From: Lepisosteus oculatus
Taxonomy: Eukaryota > Chordata > Actinopteri > Semionotiformes > Lepisosteidae
DNA length: 64,000 nt
Direction: 5' to 3'
Assembly: GCF_040954835.1 (NCBI RefSeq)
Contig: NC_090706.1
Coordinates: 38,511,148 to 38,575,147 of the forward strand
This document shows, in pieces, positions 60,711 to 64,000 of the stretch; the stretch's first letter is position 1, and the number at the start of each line of letters is the position of its first letter. A program made the position numbers and the translations under genes. The notes beneath the pieces are model-generated. The model ran no database searches. It was given only the letters and a program-made list of their open reading frames with translations, and was not told the origin of the DNA.

Positions 60711-61397
60711 GTTAAGAATATTGATACAGCTCATTTGACTTTTTCAATGTCCTGTGTCTTTTCTTTGCTGATGTGATGGTGCTTTATAAGCAGAAAAATC
60801 GGCCACTCAGACTGGTGGGAGATCTAGATTGGGCATTCAGGACTAGATTGGGCCAGCTGGGCCTCGGTTGTCCCGTGTTTCAGGGTTCTGAGGCTGAGCC
60901 CCTGCCAGCTGTGCCCGTGGGAAGCAGGACCTGTTCTCTGAAGTGTGTGTGATCTTTGAGTTTTTCTCCTAACTGTGTCTTGTTTCCGTTTCTCTTTGTA
61001 GATGTTCTGTCAAGGGGCAGCTGAGTTAAGCTGAGAAGCCCGAGTCTTCATCCCATGCTGCATGGAGGTTTATTTTCGCAATGTTGAAATCCGAGAATGC
61101 TGTGTGCTTGTTAATGATCAACCCGTTTACATACCTGATGGATCTTCACTGTTGAAATTCAAAACTGTCAATAAAACACTCCGTTTCAAGTCTGGACTAT
61201 TTCATTTCATGCCATGGATATGCGTGCTGTGATTCGTGAAGTGTGGGAAGCTCATGATTCATCCCAAGTCAGGGGAGCTATCGAAAAAGGAATCTGAATA
61301 AAACTTTCCATGCCTGCTGTTGCATAGCTCTATTGTTTCTGAGCCCATTATTCCCGTTTCAGTTGCCAAAAGCAGCATCTTGCTCATGGGGGCGAGT

Positions 61398-61480
61398 ACT
61401 GCAAAGGAACAAGTAATAGGTTTATTCCATGCTGAAAAAAGAACAACGTTTCGGCCGTGGAGCCGTCTTCAGGTAGTAGA
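61398..61480. repeat. Single-arm copy of the fold-back element
   Basis: 'ggaacaagtaataggtttat' and 'acaacgtttcggccgtggag' match one arm of the elements at 38263 and 41505. The other arm is absent. Confidence 0.65.
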
Positions 61481-61739
61481 GTACTGTTGCACTCACAAGA
61501 AAGCCTTCAGCCCCAGCGCTGAAAATTAAAATTCTGATGGTATTGAATGGTTTATTGGCTCAGATGAGGACTATTCTTCCTCAAGGGTTAGGAATTTATG
61601 GGCAGGCGTTTGTGAACTTTTATAATCCCTTCTCAATACATTATTGCAGCCATGTGTACCACACGCCTCTCATGATATAATATCTTGACTGTACCGTGAA
61701 TATCCGCGAGTCGGAGAGCGATGCCCGGCCCGTCGGCGG

Positions 61740-61800
61740 CTGTAGCCCAGGGCTGTTCAAACCTGGCGCCGGGTTTTTATTCCAACTCCGCTCTGCAGAT
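61740..61800. repeat. Fragment of dispersed 'ctggcgccgggtttttattcc' type repeat
   Basis: 'gggctgttcaaacctggcgc' followed by 'tttttattccaactc' resembles the dispersed family noted in the HSPA9 introns. Short and diverged. Confidence 0.3.
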
Positions 61801-61809
61801 CCAACCGCT

Positions 61810-62800
61810 TCTCCCAGCCCTTGGTAATCCCGCTCCACCGGCTCTGCCAGAGCCAGGACCGGACACCCTCGCTTGCGATGATCTCTCTCCCCGAAAGGAC
61901 CCGAACCGCGTCAGAACCTTGCCGCCGTTCGACCGCTGTAGGACTATAGGAAAGAAGAGCGCTCTTTAATACAGTCTGTAGGTACATCGACAGATCTTTA
62001 GGCGGATTTTGTCTGTCGAGTACGGATAGTTCTTTTTCTAATCGGCTGTATCTATAGTTGGGTTGGTTACAGGTTCCAGTAGGTGAAATGTAGCTCTGTG
62101 AACCCTTCAATTCATAGCTCCTTGTCTTTACATTGAAAGAACATAGTTTTTCTGTTGTCCAAAAGGGGTTTTCTTTGTTGTGTTGGGAAATACTCCTTAT
62201 ATGGGCAATATTTCAGTGAAATGAGGCATCGATGCACGGGGTGTTTTTTTTATCAATTAAAATATATTTTTTTAAGTTGGTTAAAAACGAACCTTCCTTG
62301 GACAACAACCGATAATGACTGCTAGACCTGTTTTAGCATTGATAGTATGTTGTTTACCAGGTTGTAATTCTCAACGTGACTCAAAAGATTACATGGCGAA
62401 CACACTTCATTTAAAATCGGTTTACTTTAAGAAAATGAGTTTAAAAAGATGATCCCAAGGTAGATTAATTGGTTTCCTTGTGATTTAAATGTTTAAAACA
62501 TCAGTTGACATAAACGTGTCAAGTCTGGTAATACAATTAGGTAGCATAGTTAACATGTGACGACAATGTGTATTAGGTGTCGCAATACACATTGCAACAG
62601 TTCGTTTGGAAGTTATTTCCAAGTGTAAGGTGTGAGGTAGATTTCAAACACCCAACAAAGAACTCCTTTATTAGTGTGGCTCTTCCCGGTCCCGGTTCAA
62701 TTTCTAGCTGCTTGCAAGCAATTGAAATGCTGTCAGGAGATACCAATGGTATCGACAATTTGTCAAAGTGTATTGACCTTTCGAAATAGTTTTTTTTTAA
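61810..62800. other. Intergenic, AT-rich: no gene seen
   Basis: No ORF with protein-like features. CpG density rises after about 62,820, marking the next promoter. Confidence 0.45.
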
Positions 62801-62819
62801 TTCGAAAGTTTTCTTTCGG

Positions 62820-63180
62820 CGGTGACACGGAGCGCTTTTGCGTCGAGCTCCTTGCGAGCGCGTTGGGCGCTGCCCTCGCTGGCCGGCAGGGGGCGCTCGC
62901 CCTGTGCCGCCCCGCAGGCCGGTGCGGATGATCCCCGGCTCTCCGGCCGCGCTGTGATTGGCCAGGAGCGCTCGGCCAGCTGTGAAGCTGTGGAAGGAAA
63001 AGTTTTTTTTTTTTAAATCTTAGGAAAGGATGCTGGGGTGTTTATTCCGAGCTCGGAGAGGCGCAGGGCACTCGAGCAGCAGTACCGGGGACAACAATGA
63101 GTTTATAAAAATGTGCAGCATCTATGTGAAGGAGTGAAGACTTGACACGGTGTTAGGAAACGCTTTTCTTGAAAAAGAGG
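62820..63180 (+). promoter_or_regulatory. CpG-rich promoter and non-coding first exon of the right-edge gene
   Basis: A CpG-rich block at 62,820-63,080 is followed by a probable 5' UTR exon ending GAAAAAGAG at 63180 with donor GTAAGC. The next exon starts at 63627 after TTCCAG. The transcription start is not defined. Confidence 0.45.
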
Positions 63181-63643
63181 TAAGCTTTTTAAGAATAGGA
63201 AACCGCCTCCTGCCACTCAGACAGAATGTAGATTTTATTTCTTTTTATTCAGCTCGATACTCTTTGTTTTTTAACTTCGTGTTTTTTTTTTGTGGTTTTT
63301 AGCCTGATAATGGCAGAGATATCATTGCTGGGTTATGCCACTCAGCACAGCCTTAGGTAATAGCCAGGTGAGCGCTTGGGCGCTTGTCTCCTGGCACAGA
63401 TCAGCGGCTTCTGTAATTCCTCAAGCATCAATAATGTGACTTTACACGATTATCCATGAGTGAAAATCTAATCATTTCCTTAAAAGTGACCATATGTCCA
63501 GGTTCTGTAAGACCAACCTCAAATATTGACGTACCTGCAGGGTTGTGCGGTCTCTTTTTTAAATGTTAAAATCACGTCAAGCCCAGGCTGCGTCTGCTTT
63601 TCTTGACTGCCGTTTTAATTTTCCAGATTCGAAGGAGTGCCCG

Positions 63644-63722
63644 ATGAAGATGTTTCATAACGCGGAGTCCCTGACGGCTTGCCTCGCTGCGCTAGTTCTC
63701 GTCCTGTCCTGTGAGGCGAAGG
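63644..63722 (+). CDS. First coding exon of a secreted or membrane protein (partial, runs off window)
   Basis: The exon at 63627-63722 follows a good acceptor and ends at GTAAGG in phase 1. The ATG at 63644 opens 26 codons starting MKMFHNAES, with the hydrophobic core LTACLAALVLVLSC then EAKG, a clear signal peptide. Only this exon is in view, so the protein cannot be named. Among human 5q31 genes with a signal peptide and short first coding exon, GFRA3 is one possibility, but nothing in the sequence decides it. Confidence 0.6.
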
Positions 63723-64000
63723 GTAAGGACGTTGAATTTATTGCCTGCCTCGCATTTTTCCATCTCACCCGAGCTCTGTGCGCTTTGGGTTTCCGTCTCA
63801 GCTGCGCGTCCGCCGTGTGCGCTCGGAAGCGTTCTCTCAGCCTCTCCGCGCAGAGGCTGGCTGTCCGAAGCAGCCTTTCCCAAATAACCGACCCGGCACA
63901 GCTCTCCCCGCCCGGCGTGTGGGGCTACAACCCGGCGAGTGACTGGAATAGTTTGTGGTTAAAAGGTCTGCGCGTTCAGACTTCCGAGACAAAGGCTCGC

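Larger units (their letters stand above)
56309..61192 (+). ncRNA. Spliced, apparently non-coding RNA; candidate snoRNA host gene
   Basis: Four plausible exons are 56309-56345, 58828-58886, 59938-59980 and 61002 to about 61192, with good AG/GT borders and AATAAA at 61170-61175. The spliced RNA is about 330 nt. The first ATG (56318) opens only an 18-codon frame that stops in exon 2, and no exon looks protein-like. The TATA/5'-TOP start, tiny exons and introns much larger than the exons are the design of SNHG genes. SNHG4 is a 5q31 gene in human, so an SNHG4 counterpart is possible, but no snoRNA was identified with confidence. Introns 2 and 3 share an exact 19-nt block. The transcript is inferred, not observed. 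Confidence 0.5.

Overview
The window is vertebrate nuclear DNA, most likely from a ray-finned fish. It holds large split genes with GT-AG introns and typical fish repeats: 5S rRNA-derived and tRNA-derived SINEs, CR1-like LINE remnants, a solo Gypsy-type LTR and fold-back elements. The fish call rests on the repeat types and on the look of the proteins, because no species marker is present. The repeat mix would suit a non-teleost such as a gar, bowfin or sturgeon, but that is only an impression.

Layout. (1) 212-18,599, minus strand: the first eight coding exons of FCHSD1, an F-BAR/SH3 membrane-shaping adaptor. The rest of the gene lies beyond the left edge. (2) 22,034-26,473, minus strand: a complete five-exon gene for a secreted four-helix cytokine of 153 residues. 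Its two tiny exons, CxC motif and last-helix sequence fit interleukin-9 best, with IL-4/13 as the alternative. It has a perfect kB site upstream and an AU-rich 3' UTR. (3) 29,933-30,280, plus strand: a single-exon ORF for an acidic 115-residue protein starting MGLCSGK, a likely acylated protein I cannot name. (4) 31.5-43.3 kb: a repeat-rich stretch with no gene I can support. (5) 43,407-54,278, plus strand: the complete mortalin gene HSPA9, 17 coding exons and 688 residues, with every exon junction in frame. (6) About 56,309-61,192, plus strand: a spliced, apparently non-coding gene with a TATA box and a 5'-TOP-like start, which is the layout of a snoRNA host gene. (7) From about 63,000: the promoter region and first coding exon of a secreted or membrane protein that runs off the right edge.

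HSPA9 and FCHSD1 both lie in human 5q31, as do IL9, IL4 and IL13, so the window looks like a rearranged piece of that conserved block. The genes do not form one pathway; the link is shared ancestry of the neighbourhood. The cytokine is the most notable gene: it is small, divergent and easily missed by homology search, but all five exons join in one open frame.

Exon borders were read by eye from splice sites and frame continuity. Transcript ends and regulatory sites are predictions.
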